This document shows positions 17,792 to 25,919 of a stretch of 64,000 nt of DNA, one piece after another. The translations under genes and the position numbers were made by a program. Under the pieces are notes generated by a model. The model searched no databases and was not told the origin of the DNA. It saw only the letters and a list, made by a program, of their open reading frames with translations. Each line of letters begins with the position of its first letter. Within the stretch, counting starts at the first letter, position 1. The stretch is from Anaerolineales bacterium (GTDB lineage: Bacteria; Chloroflexota; Anaerolineae; 4572-78; J111): the NCBI GenBank assembly GCA_015075405.1, contig JABTUK010000003.1:682001-746000 (forward strand), given 5' to 3'.

Positions 17792-18559
17792 ATGTTTGTT
17801 TCAAGTGGAGTCAGAGTCATTAACGGCCAAAAACCCCCTCTTTTTTTATCAATTGTCATCCCAGCTTATAATGAGGAGTCTCGGTTGCCGCACACGCTGC
17901 CGCAAGTGGCAAAATTTGTCGAGAGTCAACCTTATAAAGCCGAGGTGTTGGTAGTTGATGACGGCAGCACCGACCGGACTGCCGAAATTGTTGAAGAGAT
18001 TGCGGCCAAACATCCCTGTGTCCGTTTGGTGCGAGCGGCTCATGGCGGCAAAGGGCACGCCGTCAAAACCGGCATGTTGCAGGCGCAGGGTGAATATGCC
18101 TTTTTGTGCGACGCCGATTTGGCCATGCCCATTACCGAACTGCCCAAGTTTCTGCCGCCCTGTCAAAATGGCTATCAGGTTGCCATTGGTTCCCGCGAAG
18201 GCGAAGGGGCGGTGCGCTACAACGAGCCGGCCTATCGCCACTTGATGGGGCGAGTCTTCAACTTATTGGTTAAGGTTATGGCCGTGCCCGGTTTTGAAGA
18301 TACCCAGTGCGGCTTCAAATGTTTTCATTACTCTGTTACCCAGGATCTCTTCTCTCGCCAAACCATTGACGGCTTCGGCTTTGATGTCGAGGTGCTTTAC
18401 ATTGCCCAAAAACGGGGCTATAAAATTGTCGAAGTGCCCATCCACTGGTATTACCAGGCGGAGAGCAAAGTTCACCCCATCAAAGACACCCTGCGCATGG
18501 TCAAAGACATGCTGGCCGTCCGCCGGAATGACCGGCAGGACCTTTACCAAAAAAATTAA
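17792..18559 (+). CDS. GT2 dolichyl-phosphate-glucosyltransferase-like enzyme
   Basis: 255 residues, a GT-A glycosyltransferase of family 2. Motifs are SIVIPAYNEESRLP near residue 24, VLVVDDGSTDRT near 57, GKGHAVKTGM near 88, the metal-binding CDADLAMP near 108 and QCGFKCF near 175. It is most like enzymes that load glucose or mannose onto polyprenyl phosphate (ALG5 or DPM synthase type), acting at the cytoplasmic face of the membrane. It would make the lipid donor used by GT-C enzymes such as the two large membrane proteins on the other side of the divergent gap. No membrane anchor is seen. Confidence 0.9.
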   Translation: MFVSSGVRVINGQKPPLFLSIVIPAYNEESRLPHTLPQVAKFVESQPYKAEVLVVDDGSTDRTAEIVEEIAAKHPCVRLVRAAHGGKGHAVKTGMLQAQGEYAFLCDADLAMPITELPKFLPPCQNGYQVAIGSREGEGAVRYNEPAYRHLMGRVFNLLVKVMAVPGFEDTQCGFKCFHYSVTQDLFSRQTIDGFGFDVEVLYIAQKRGYKIVEVPIHWYYQAESKVHPIKDTLRMVKDMLAVRRNDRQDLYQKN

Positions 18560-18643
18560 AACCGCCCTCTCTCATAATTGCCTTTCCCCGCTCTCCCTGA
18601 TATAACGAAGAATACTCAATTAATGGCAGTGAGGAGCTTACGC

Positions 18644-20161
18644 ATGAATAGTAGACTCGGTAGATCCAAATTTGAGGAGCCAGCACGCCTTCGTGCGGCT
18701 CCGTTCGGCACGTGGGCGTGCCTCACTCCTCGAAAACTGGATCCACTGCGACCCTTGTTTTGGCTGGTTGGGCTGAGTTTGCTGCTGGGCCTGTCCGCCT
18801 GCGCCGGGTCCCCCACCCCGGTGGTAAACCAGCCGACCCGGCCTATTGCAATTATTGCCGCGCCTCGGAATGATACCCCCGTGGCCGTAGGCCAGGAAGT
18901 CGTCATTACCTTTACCGCAGCCGATGTCAAAGGTGTTTCTCAGGTTGAACTGTCGGTGGATGGCCAACCCATCCACGTCGAAAAAGTCAATCCTCCGGTC
19001 AACTCTTTTGCCGGTAATAAAGCCTGGATTCCGGCTCAACCCGGCAGCCATGTCATCGAGTTGCGCGCTTTTAATATTGATAACGAGCCAAGCGACCCGG
19101 CCCAGATGTTTGTGACTGTCACGGGCGCGGGCGGCGAAACATCCCTTCCGACGAGCGAAACGCCCGGCCCGGCTGTTACCCCGGATGCAACCACCATCAC
19201 TCTCATTCCGCCCAGCCCGACCCTGACCGACGCGGCCACCAGCCAGCCGCCGGCGGCCAACCAGCCGAGCGTGACCACTCGCACCGGTCTGAATGTGCGG
19301 GGCGGACCGGGCACGGATTACCCGGTTATTGGCCGGCTGACCGAAAATCAAACGCTGCTTGTTAGCGGCCGCAATGCCGAAACAACCTGGTGGCAGGTGA
19401 TTTACCCGCCCGGCAGCAATGAGCGCGGCTGGGTTTCTGGCGACGCCCAATTTACCGTAGCCAGCAACGTCGAAGGGGCGCCGATTGTGCCCGCCCCGCC
19501 CAAACCGACCCCCGCCCCGCCCACGGCAACGCCGACGCTGGCCCTGCCGGTCATCCAATTTTTCCAGGCTGACCGGGAGACGCTCAACCCCGGCGAAAAA
19601 GTTACCCTGAGTTGGGACCTGTCTGGCGCGAGGGAAGCCTTTTTGCGGTATGATGACGTGACCGAAGGGGTGACAGCCCCCGGCAGTAAAACCCTCTCGC
19701 CGAGCAAAACCACCGTCTATACTTTGCTGGCGCGCGGCCCGGCCGGCGATACCACCGCCCAAGTCACAGTCAAAATGAACGCGGCTACCGCCACGCCGGT
19801 CCCCATTGTCAACGACGGCAAAAGCAAAATTTTAGATGGACAGACCATTGATTTTGATCGCGGGGTTATCCAGGGGGCTGATGGCGCGGGGGCCGACTTT
19901 CACTGGGATGGGGGACAGAAAAAATTTCTGCCGCGAAATGGGGCCAGCGGCGCGTTTGTGGGCGATGTTTTTGAGGACATCAGATTGAACGACTGCCGCT
20001 CCGTCACCTACGGCCAGCCCTTCCCCGATGTCACCACCGCCAGCCGGGTGACCGGCTGCTACCGCACCAGCGATGGCCGTTACGGCAAATTCTTTGTCTC
20101 CGAGTGGAGCCTCAGCGATGCCAGTTTGACCATGCAGTGGCTTACCTGGGATTTTAGATAG
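18644..20161 (+). CDS. lipoprotein with SH3b and Ig-like domains; repeat inserted in its signal peptide
   Basis: About 505 residues. Start ATG 18644 follows GAGGAG by 7 bases. A hydrophobic stretch RPLFWLVGLSLLLG ends in the lipobox LSAC, so it is lipidated and exported. A first Ig-like domain covers about residues 55-150, a Pro/Thr linker follows, then a bacterial SH3 domain (TGLNVRGGPGTDYPVIGRL...WWQVIYP...GWVS), a second linker, an Ig-like domain (NPGEKVTLSWDLSGA) and a C-terminal domain of unknown type. It probably binds cell wall or surface polymer. Codons 6-35 are encoded by a 90 bp palindromic element also found at 58783; without it the signal peptide would be of normal length. Confidence 0.87.
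   Translation: MNSRLGRSKFEEPARLRAAPFGTWACLTPRKLDPLRPLFWLVGLSLLLGLSACAGSPTPVVNQPTRPIAIIAAPRNDTPVAVGQEVVITFTAADVKGVSQVELSVDGQPIHVEKVNPPVNSFAGNKAWIPAQPGSHVIELRAFNIDNEPSDPAQMFVTVTGAGGETSLPTSETPGPAVTPDATTITLIPPSPTLTDAATSQPPAANQPSVTTRTGLNVRGGPGTDYPVIGRLTENQTLLVSGRNAETTWWQVIYPPGSNERGWVSGDAQFTVASNVEGAPIVPAPPKPTPAPPTATPTLALPVIQFFQADRETLNPGEKVTLSWDLSGAREAFLRYDDVTEGVTAPGSKTLSPSKTTVYTLLARGPAGDTTAQVTVKMNAATATPVPIVNDGKSKILDGQTIDFDRGVIQGADGAGADFHWDGGQKKFLPRNGASGAFVGDVFEDIRLNDCRSVTYGQPFPDVTTASRVTGCYRTSDGRYGKFFVSEWSLSDASLTMQWLTWDFR
18658..18748. repeat. palindromic GATCC-ended element, copy 1, inside lipoprotein gene
   Basis: Ends GGTAGATCCAAATTT and the inverse AACTGGATCCACTG, with inner arms GAGGAGCCAGCACGCC / GGGCGTGCCTCACTCCTC. 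Its length keeps the lipoprotein frame. Copy 2 is at 58783-58874; the ends match but the inner stem differs. Confidence 0.82.
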
Positions 20162-20177
20162 ATGAGTGGGAACATTA

Positions 20178-21446
20178 ATGGCTCGTAATCGAGAACTGGT
20201 TTCAGAAAAGCGAAACTATCTGGTACTGACGGTGGCCCAGGCTAAAGAAATTGTGGATAACTGGCTGGTCGAGATAGATTTGGCCAATGTTACTAAATTG
20301 GGTTTGCCGGAAGTTGATGACCGTTACCACCTTTGGCGCGTTCCCTTGTGCGCTGAAAATGGCAGCAAGTTGGGCGAGGTGGTAATAGACGCTTACACCA
20401 CCGAAATTCTTCCGGCCAAAACAACCAAGCCAGAGATACTTACGGCGCGACTGCTTAAACAAGATGAAACTAAAATTGTTGAGGCTAGAAAAGAGAAACC
20501 CCAGTATAAACTTTCTACTTTGCGGAACACCATCGGCCTGGGCGATAGCGTGGAACTTCTCCAGGATATGCCCGCCGAAAGTGTGGACTTAATCTTCACC
20601 TCGCCGCCTTATTTCAATGCCCGTCCTGAATACTCCGAGTTTGAGGAATATGAACAGTATCTTTTCAAGATGAGACAGGTCATTAAGCGGAGCCATCGGG
20701 TGCTTAATGAGGGCAGATTCTTTGTGATAAATATTGCTCCGGTGTTGCTGCGCCGGGCCTCGCGGAGCGAATCATCGCGGCGCATCGCCGTGCCCTTTGA
20801 CCTGCACCGGATTTTTATTGAAGAAGGCTATGATTTTATTGACGACATCATCTGGCTCAAACCCGAAGGCGCAGGCTGGGCCACCGGACGCGGGCGGCGC
20901 TTTGCTGCTGACCGGAACCCGCTGCAATATAAAGCCGTGCCTGTTACCGAGTACGTTTTGGTTTATCGCAAGCAGACCGATTTATTAATTGATTGGCATA
21001 TTCGCCACCACCCTGACCGAGAACTGGTTGCCGCGTCCAGGGTGGTTGATGGCTATGAAAAGACCAATGTCTGGAAAATCAATCCCGCCACCGGCTCGAA
21101 ACACCCGGCGGCCTTTCCCAAAGAGTTGGCCGAAAAGGTGATTACATACTACTCTTTCAAAGGGGATGTGGTACTGGACCCCTTTGCCGGCTCAGGCACC
21201 GTCGGCGCAGCCGCTTCTGAACTGGGGCGGCGTTTTGTCTTATTCGACAGCAACCCAGTTTATGTGGAATTAATAAGGGAAGCAGTTGTCACCTGGGAAA
21301 ATGTTAACTTTAGCGCGATGATGTGGATCAATTGCAAACCTGTTTCACCACCTTCTATTCCAATTTTGAACTCCCTCAATACAAGTAAAATTGATTTGGC
21401 AGATACGTTGGATGCTCAAATAGAGCTAACTGAGGGCGAAAGTTAG
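20178..21446 (+). CDS. DNA methyltransferase (TSPPY class, N4-C or N6-A) with an extra N-terminal domain
   Basis: About 422 residues. The catalytic motif TSPPY is at residues 141-145, preceded by GDSVELLQDMP and followed much later by the S-adenosylmethionine motif DPFAGSGTVGAA near 335. This order marks the beta class of amino-methyltransferases acting on DNA. The first 90 residues (LTVAQAKEIVDNWL, LGEVVIDAYTTEIL) look like a separate PepSY-like small domain. No restriction enzyme is next to it, so it may be an orphan regulator-type enzyme. Start: ATG 20178 is preceded by GGGAA; a GTG at 20166 is possible. Confidence 0.88.
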   Translation: MARNRELVSEKRNYLVLTVAQAKEIVDNWLVEIDLANVTKLGLPEVDDRYHLWRVPLCAENGSKLGEVVIDAYTTEILPAKTTKPEILTARLLKQDETKIVEARKEKPQYKLSTLRNTIGLGDSVELLQDMPAESVDLIFTSPPYFNARPEYSEFEEYEQYLFKMRQVIKRSHRVLNEGRFFVINIAPVLLRRASRSESSRRIAVPFDLHRIFIEEGYDFIDDIIWLKPEGAGWATGRGRRFAADRNPLQYKAVPVTEYVLVYRKQTDLLIDWHIRHHPDRELVAASRVVDGYEKTNVWKINPATGSKHPAAFPKELAEKVITYYSFKGDVVLDPFAGSGTVGAAASELGRRFVLFDSNPVYVELIREAVVTWENVNFSAMMWINCKPVSPPSIPILNSLNTSKIDLADTLDAQIELTEGES

Positions 21447-21505
21447 AGGTATATGGCTCCACCCCGTTATCTATCCAATCAATAGTATCTTTGTAACTAC
21501 TCAAC

Positions 21506-21628
21506 CCTGTCATCCTTCGACTTCGCTCAGGACAGGTTTCGAGCGACATTAGGAGCGAGAAATCTCCTAATCCGTGGTTTGCAAACAGCGGTCTCAAAGA
21601 TTTCTCGGCTTTCAGCCTCGAAATGACA
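21506..21628. repeat. palindromic repeat ending TTTCGA..TCGAAATGACA, copy 1
   Basis: Begins CTGTCATCCTTCGACTTCGCTCAGGACAG, itself a short palindrome, then TCGAGCGACATTAGGAGCGAGAAATCT and its inverse AGATTTCTCGGC...CCTCGAAATGACA. It lies in the 270 bp gap between the methyltransferase and metG. A related element is at 47664. Confidence 0.8.
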
Positions 21629-21668
21629 TGAGGGATGAGCACATATCTTTTATCCTCTATTTTTGTGG

Positions 21669-21674
21669 TATAAT
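21669..21674 (+). promoter_or_regulatory. extended -10 promoter of metG
   Basis: TATAAT preceded by TGG, in TTTTTGTGGTATAAT. The same 13 bases TTTTTGTGGTATA occur before tetR and lon. The -35 is weak, as expected for an extended -10 promoter. Predicted start about 21681, a leader of about 36 bases. Confidence 0.75.
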
Positions 21675-21716
21675 TCTTGTTCACCTGAAAAACTTGTGGA
21701 TGGAGAAGAGAGAGTT

Positions 21717-23492
21717 ATGACTGAAAACATCCTTGTCTGCACTGCCTGGCCCTACGCCAACGGCGATTTGCACATCGGCCATTTGGCCGGGGCCTACCTG
21801 CCGCCCGATATTTTTGCCCGCTACCACCGCCTCAAAGGCAACAATGTGCTGATGGTTTCCGGCTCCGACTCGCACGGGACGCCCATCACCATCCGCGCCG
21901 ACGCCGAGGGTGTCAGCGCGCGCGAGGTGTTTGAGCGGTTTCACCTGCGTTTTTTGGAGACCTTTCAACAAATCGGCTGTACCTATGATCTGTTTACCCA
22001 TACCGACACCGAAAATCACTTCCGGGTGTCGCAGGATATTTTTACGGCCTGCCTGGATAACGGCTATCTTTACCAGCAAACCGAGCAGCAGTTTTACTCG
22101 GAGACCGAGGGGCGCTTTTTGCCCGACCGCTACATCGAGGGGACCTGCCCTAACTGCGGCTATGACGGCGCGCGCGGCGACCAGTGTGACAACTGCAAAA
22201 AGCTGCTGGAACCGACCGATTTGATTAATCCCCGTAGCAAAATTGACGGCTCCATCCCGGTGCTGCGCGAAACCGAGCATTTTTATCTCGACTTGCCCCG
22301 CCTGCGCGAGTTTTTATTAGACTATTTAAACGACAACAAAACCCACTGGCGGCCCAGCGTGATTAATTTTAGTCTGCAATATGTCAAGGATGGCCTCAAA
22401 GGCCGGCCCATTACCCGCGACATTGACTGGGGCATCCCCATCCCGCTGTCCGGCTATGACGGCAAGCGGATTTATGTCTGGTTTGAAGCGGTGATTGGTT
22501 ATTTCAGCGCCAGCATCGAGTGGGCCAAAAATGTGGGCCAGCCGGAAGCCTGGAAAACGTGGTGGTATCAGCCGGAGTCCAAAACTTACTACTTTATCGG
22601 CAAGGATAATATTCCTTTCCATACCATTATCTGGCCGGCTGAACTCATTGCCACTGGCCTGCACCTGTACGAACCGGACAAAACTAAATTTTTGAATCTG
22701 CCCTACGATGTTCCCGCCAACGAATACCTGAGCATGGAAGGCAAAAAACTCAGCACCAGCCGCAATTGGGCCATCTGGGCCCCCGATTTGCTGGAACGGT
22801 TTGACCCTGACCCCATCCGTTTCTACCTGACCGCCATCGCCCCGGAAACCCGCGACACCGATTTTACTTTTGAAGACCTCGTCCGGCGCAACAACGACGA
22901 ATTGGTAGCGGCCTGGGGCAATCTGGTCAACCGGGTGCTGGGCTTTGCCTACAAACGCTACGAGGGCAAAGTTCCCACGCCCCAAGCTCTGGACGAAGCC
23001 GACCGCCAAATCCTGGCCGAAGTCGAAGCCGGTTTTCAGACGGTGGGCGACCTGCTGGCGGCGGTCAAATTGAAGGCAGCCCTGGAAGAAACCCTGCGCT
23101 TAACACGGGCGACCAACGTTTATCTTGACGGCAAAGCACCCTGGAAAACCATCAAAGATAATCCCGTAGCCGCCGGAACTGCCATTTACGTGGCCCTGCG
23201 GGTCATTGACAACCTTAAAATTCTGTTTGCGCCCTTTTTGCCTCACACCTGCCAGCGCCTGCACGAATACCTGGGCTACGACGGCCAGCTTTTTGGCCGC
23301 CAGTTTACCCAATCCTTTACCGAATCGCAGCGGGAGCACGTCGCTTTGTGTTACGACGCCAGCGAAGCTATTGGCCGCTGGGAACCCAGCCAATTGGCCC
23401 CCGGCCAACCCTTGCGCGAACCCGCCGCGCTGTTCAAGAAGCTGGAGCCGGAGGTGGCCGAACAGGAGATTGCCCGGTTATTGGGAGCCTGA
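21717..23492 (+). CDS. metG: methionyl-tRNA synthetase
   Basis: 591 residues, class I aminoacyl-tRNA synthetase charging tRNA-Met in the cytoplasm. HIGH motif is HIGHLAGAYLPPDI near residue 21. A zinc knuckle C-P-N-C-G...C-D-N-C lies near 145, and KLSTSRNW near 345 stands for KMSKS. The anticodon-binding helical domain follows. The C-terminal dimerisation domain seen in longer enzymes is absent. ATG 21717 follows GAGAAGAGAG; the upstream in-frame TTG lies inside the promoter. A strong terminator follows at 23645. Confidence 0.96.
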   Translation: MTENILVCTAWPYANGDLHIGHLAGAYLPPDIFARYHRLKGNNVLMVSGSDSHGTPITIRADAEGVSAREVFERFHLRFLETFQQIGCTYDLFTHTDTENHFRVSQDIFTACLDNGYLYQQTEQQFYSETEGRFLPDRYIEGTCPNCGYDGARGDQCDNCKKLLEPTDLINPRSKIDGSIPVLRETEHFYLDLPRLREFLLDYLNDNKTHWRPSVINFSLQYVKDGLKGRPITRDIDWGIPIPLSGYDGKRIYVWFEAVIGYFSASIEWAKNVGQPEAWKTWWYQPESKTYYFIGKDNIPFHTIIWPAELIATGLHLYEPDKTKFLNLPYDVPANEYLSMEGKKLSTSRNWAIWAPDLLERFDPDPIRFYLTAIAPETRDTDFTFEDLVRRNNDELVAAWGNLVNRVLGFAYKRYEGKVPTPQALDEADRQILAEVEAGFQTVGDLLAAVKLKAALEETLRLTRATNVYLDGKAPWKTIKDNPVAAGTAIYVALRVIDNLKILFAPFLPHTCQRLHEYLGYDGQLFGRQFTQSFTESQREHVALCYDASEAIGRWEPSQLAPGQPLREPAALFKKLEPEVAEQEIARLLGA

Positions 23493-23534
23493 ACAAATTC
23501 ATTGCCCCTTGAGTCTTCTCTAAAAATAGACTGC

Positions 23535-23585
23535 TGGAGTGCAAAGCTTGCTTTGCCAAGTCGCAAGGCAAGGCCTTGCACTCCA
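23535..23585. repeat. palindromic repeat with TGGAGTGCAA ends
   Basis: 51 bp with ends TGGAGTGCAAAG and CTTGCACTCCA and inner GCTTGCTTTGCC / GGCAAGGC. It is related in plan and unit words to the elements at 10629 and 57553. Confidence 0.78.
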
Positions 23586-23644
23586 TTTTCACGCTTCACG
23601 TCGGTGGTGTGCCGTCAGGCTCGTGACGACGCCTTTGAAAAGTG

Positions 23645-23677
23645 GGCGTGCGAATGACCATTCGCACGCCTTTTTTT
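23645..23677 (+). terminator. intrinsic terminator of metG
   Basis: Perfect 12 bp arms GGCGTGCGAATG / CATTCGCACGCC with a 2-base gap, followed by seven T. Confidence 0.93.
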
Positions 23678-23683
23678 ATCGCC

Positions 23684-23711
23684 TTGACACCCCCTCTTTT
23701 TGTGGTATAAT
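23684..23711 (+). promoter_or_regulatory. sigma-70-type promoter of tetR gene
   Basis: TTGACA at 23684-23689, 16 bp spacer, TATAAT at 23706-23711 with an extended TGG before it. Start expected near 23718, inside the operator. Confidence 0.9.
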
Positions 23712-23712
23712 T

Positions 23713-23742
23713 CACAACAAACCGACCAGTCGGTTTGTTGTG
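23713..23742. promoter_or_regulatory. 30 bp perfect palindromic operator for the TetR protein
   Basis: Arms CACAACAAACCGAC and its exact inverse with a 2-base CA centre. It covers the predicted start site and lies 7 bases before the tetR ATG, so binding would block the gene's own transcription. The core ACCGACCAGTCGGT resembles TetR/AcrR operators. Confidence 0.9.
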
Positions 23743-23749
23743 AGTAACT

Positions 23750-24373
23750 ATGGAAAGAGAAACCTCAGACAAAGCCCAAGCCACCCGCGAGCGCATTTTA
23801 GACGCCGCAATTAGAGTTTTTGCCAGCAAAGGCTACCACGAAACCAAAGTGGATGACATCGTGGCTGAAGCCGATGCCTCCAAGGGCGCGGTCTACTTTC
23901 ATTTCCCCGGCAAACAACAAATTTTTCTGGCCCTGATAGACAAATTTGCCAACCTGCTCCAGCGGCGGCTCATCGAAGCGGTGGCCCAGGAGCCGGATGG
24001 CGTCCAGCGGGTTAACCTGGCCTTGCAGGTCTGCCTAGAAACTTTTGCCCAATATCGCAGCCTGGCCAAGATTCTGCTGATCCAGGCCAGCGGCCTGGGC
24101 GCAGTGTTTGAGGAGAAACGGTTAGAGATTCACGACCGCTTTGCCCGCGTCATTCAACGTTACCTGGATGAGGCTGTGGCTGCCGGTGAAATTGCGCCTA
24201 TTGATACTGAAATCGTCGCCTACGCCTGGATGGGAGCGATTAATGAAGTGGTTATTCGCTGGATCTACACCGGCCAGCCGGAACGGGAACGCTTGATTGC
24301 GCCTCTATGCGCCATGTTATTACACAGTATTGGCGTCTCGCCAGAGCGAATTGAGGCAACAGGTAGACGGTAG
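23750..24373 (+). CDS. TetR/AcrR family transcriptional repressor
   Basis: 207 residues. The N-terminal helix-turn-helix (TRERILDAAIRVFASKGYHETKVDDIVAEADASKGAVYFHFPGKQQ, residues about 10-58, given as family motif) is standard. The C-terminal ligand domain is mostly helical and resembles FadR/QsdR-type sensors of fatty acyl or hydrophobic ligands. A perfect operator lies over its promoter, so it represses itself. The next gene, menF, is 102 bp downstream with an inverted array between; no efflux gene is adjacent. The stop TAG lies inside that array. Confidence 0.93.
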   Translation: MERETSDKAQATRERILDAAIRVFASKGYHETKVDDIVAEADASKGAVYFHFPGKQQIFLALIDKFANLLQRRLIEAVAQEPDGVQRVNLALQVCLETFAQYRSLAKILLIQASGLGAVFEEKRLEIHDRFARVIQRYLDEAVAAGEIAPIDTEIVAYAWMGAINEVVIRWIYTGQPERERLIAPLCAMLLHSIGVSPERIEATGRR

Positions 24374-24443
24374 ACAGTAAACAGTAAACAGTAGACAGTA
24401 GACGGGGAAAATCTCTGACTACTGACCACTGATTACTGGCTAC
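24362..24443. repeat. inverted pair of CAGTAAA/CAGTAGA arrays between tetR and menF
   Basis: Heptamers GTAGACA/GTAAACA followed by GGGGAAAATCTC and inverted ACTACTGACCACTGATTACTGG units. The left arm provides the tetR stop codon (TAG 24371-24373). Confidence 0.92.
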
Positions 24444-24475
24444 TAACTTTAGACCAATTATTTTAGGGCGTAAAT

Positions 24476-25882
24476 ATGCTAAATACCATTTTAATTGAAA
24501 CACCTACCCAAACTAAACGAGTTACCCCTTCCGCCACTGTGGTTAGCTACAGTTTGCCCTGCCCCCATGTTTCACTGAGCCACTTTCTCAAGGTGGCGGC
24601 CGGACGGCCACGGATTTACTGGGAAAGCGACCACTTGCCCGTTTGTTTAGCCGGCTCCGGGATAGCTGCTGCGCTCAGCGCCGGCGGACCTCATCGCTTT
24701 CGTACCATCCAGCAGCAGGCCGAGCAACTATTCAAACAGATTGTTTGGGTTGATAGAGATGTCCCGGCTGAGGCTGGCCCTCGCTTATTTGGCGGCTTTG
24801 CCTTTGCGCCACAGCCACCCGCCGCGGGGCTGTGGGCGGCTTTTCCAGAGGCTATGTTTATCCTGCCCCGTTACCAGTTGACCCGTCTGGGGGAGCAAAC
24901 CTGGCTGACGGTTAACCGGCGGGTTGAGGCGACCGATGATCCGGCTGGCCTTGCCAGGCGTGTGCGACAAGAAGCCGGGCAGGCAATTGCGGCTCTCCGG
25001 GTTGTTAACGGCCATAACCGCCCGTCAGGCCGGTCGCACCAGCAGCTACAGGTGAGCGATTTAATGAGCCAGACCACCTGGGAGGAGATGGTGGCTGCCG
25101 CCACCCGGCGTATCCGGCGAGGTGAGCTGGATAAGGTCGTGCTGGCCCGCGCCCGACAGGTCAACTCAGCCCAACCCATTGACCCGGCTATCGTCTTGGC
25201 GCGTTTGGCCCGGCGCTACCCCGACTGCTATCGTTTTTTGTTTGAACCCAGGCCCGGTCACGCCTTTTTTGGGGCTACCCCTGAACTGCTGGCCGAGGTA
25301 ACCGGCTCGACCGTACGGACGATGGCCATGGCCGGCTCTATTCGCCGGGGCCGCTCACCGGAAGAAGATGCGGCCCTGGGGCAACAATTACGCGCCGACC
25401 CCAAAGAACAGCACGAACACGCCTTGACCGTCGAGGCCATTCGGGAAAGCCTGGCGCCGCTGGTTACACATTTGCGTTTTCCAGCGGAGCCTGAGCTTTG
25501 CCGCTTGAGCAACATTCAACATCTGAAAACAGCAATTGAGGGTCAGTTGACCGGCCAGGGCGGAATTCTGCCGGTGGTCGAGGCGCTCCATCCCACCCCA
25601 GCCGTCGGCGGACGGCCCCGAAAAACCGCGCTAGAGATCATCGCTGCCCAGGAGCCGACGCCGCGCGGCTGGTATGCTGCCCCGATTGGCTGGCTGGATT
25701 ATCAGGGGAATGGTTTGTTTGCGGTAGCGCTGCGCTCGGCGGTCAATGTGGGCCAGCAGAGCTGGCTCTTTGCCGGGGCGGGGATTGTGGCCGATTCTGT
25801 CCCCCGCAAGGAGTGGGACGAGACAGAGCTTAAATTCAAACCGATGCTCGACGCGCTGGCCGAGAACAATTTGGAAGGATGA
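24476..25882 (+). CDS. menF: isochorismate synthase
   Basis: 468 residues, chorismate-binding enzyme turning chorismate into isochorismate, first step of menaquinone synthesis. The catalytic domain shows ELDKVVLARARQ near residue 215, the Mg-binding GATPELLAEV and TMAMAGSIRRG near 265-285, EEDAALGQQLRADPKEQHEHALTVEAI near 300, and HPTPAVGGRPR near 370, the last motif typical of MenF/EntC/DhbC. It leads the men genes; the stop TGA lies in a GGATGAA repeat shared with the gap to menD. Confidence 0.95.
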   Translation: MLNTILIETPTQTKRVTPSATVVSYSLPCPHVSLSHFLKVAAGRPRIYWESDHLPVCLAGSGIAAALSAGGPHRFRTIQQQAEQLFKQIVWVDRDVPAEAGPRLFGGFAFAPQPPAAGLWAAFPEAMFILPRYQLTRLGEQTWLTVNRRVEATDDPAGLARRVRQEAGQAIAALRVVNGHNRPSGRSHQQLQVSDLMSQTTWEEMVAAATRRIRRGELDKVVLARARQVNSAQPIDPAIVLARLARRYPDCYRFLFEPRPGHAFFGATPELLAEVTGSTVRTMAMAGSIRRGRSPEEDAALGQQLRADPKEQHEHALTVEAIRESLAPLVTHLRFPAEPELCRLSNIQHLKTAIEGQLTGQGGILPVVEALHPTPAVGGRPRKTALEIIAAQEPTPRGWYAAPIGWLDYQGNGLFAVALRSAVNVGQQSWLFAGAGIVADSVPRKEWDETELKFKPMLDALAENNLEG

Positions 25883-25908
25883 AGGCTGAAGGATGAGGGA
25901 TGAAGGAA
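25872..25908. repeat. GGATGAA heptamer array across menF stop
   Basis: Five GGATGAA-type units between menF and menD, in the stop-bearing orientation. The menF stop codon (25880-25882) is part of the first unit. Confidence 0.92.
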
Positions 25909-25919
25909 GACAATTACCC

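Noticed and set aside
18638..19762. Long open frame on the minus strand opposite the lipoprotein gene
   Set aside because: The plus-strand frame has a signal peptide, SH3 and Ig-like domains; the minus frame is Gly/Arg-rich shadow.
21376..21684. 102-codon minus-strand frame over the methyltransferase end
   Set aside because: Part of it is made by a palindromic repeat (PERSRRMTG type peptide), and it has no start signal or homology I can see.
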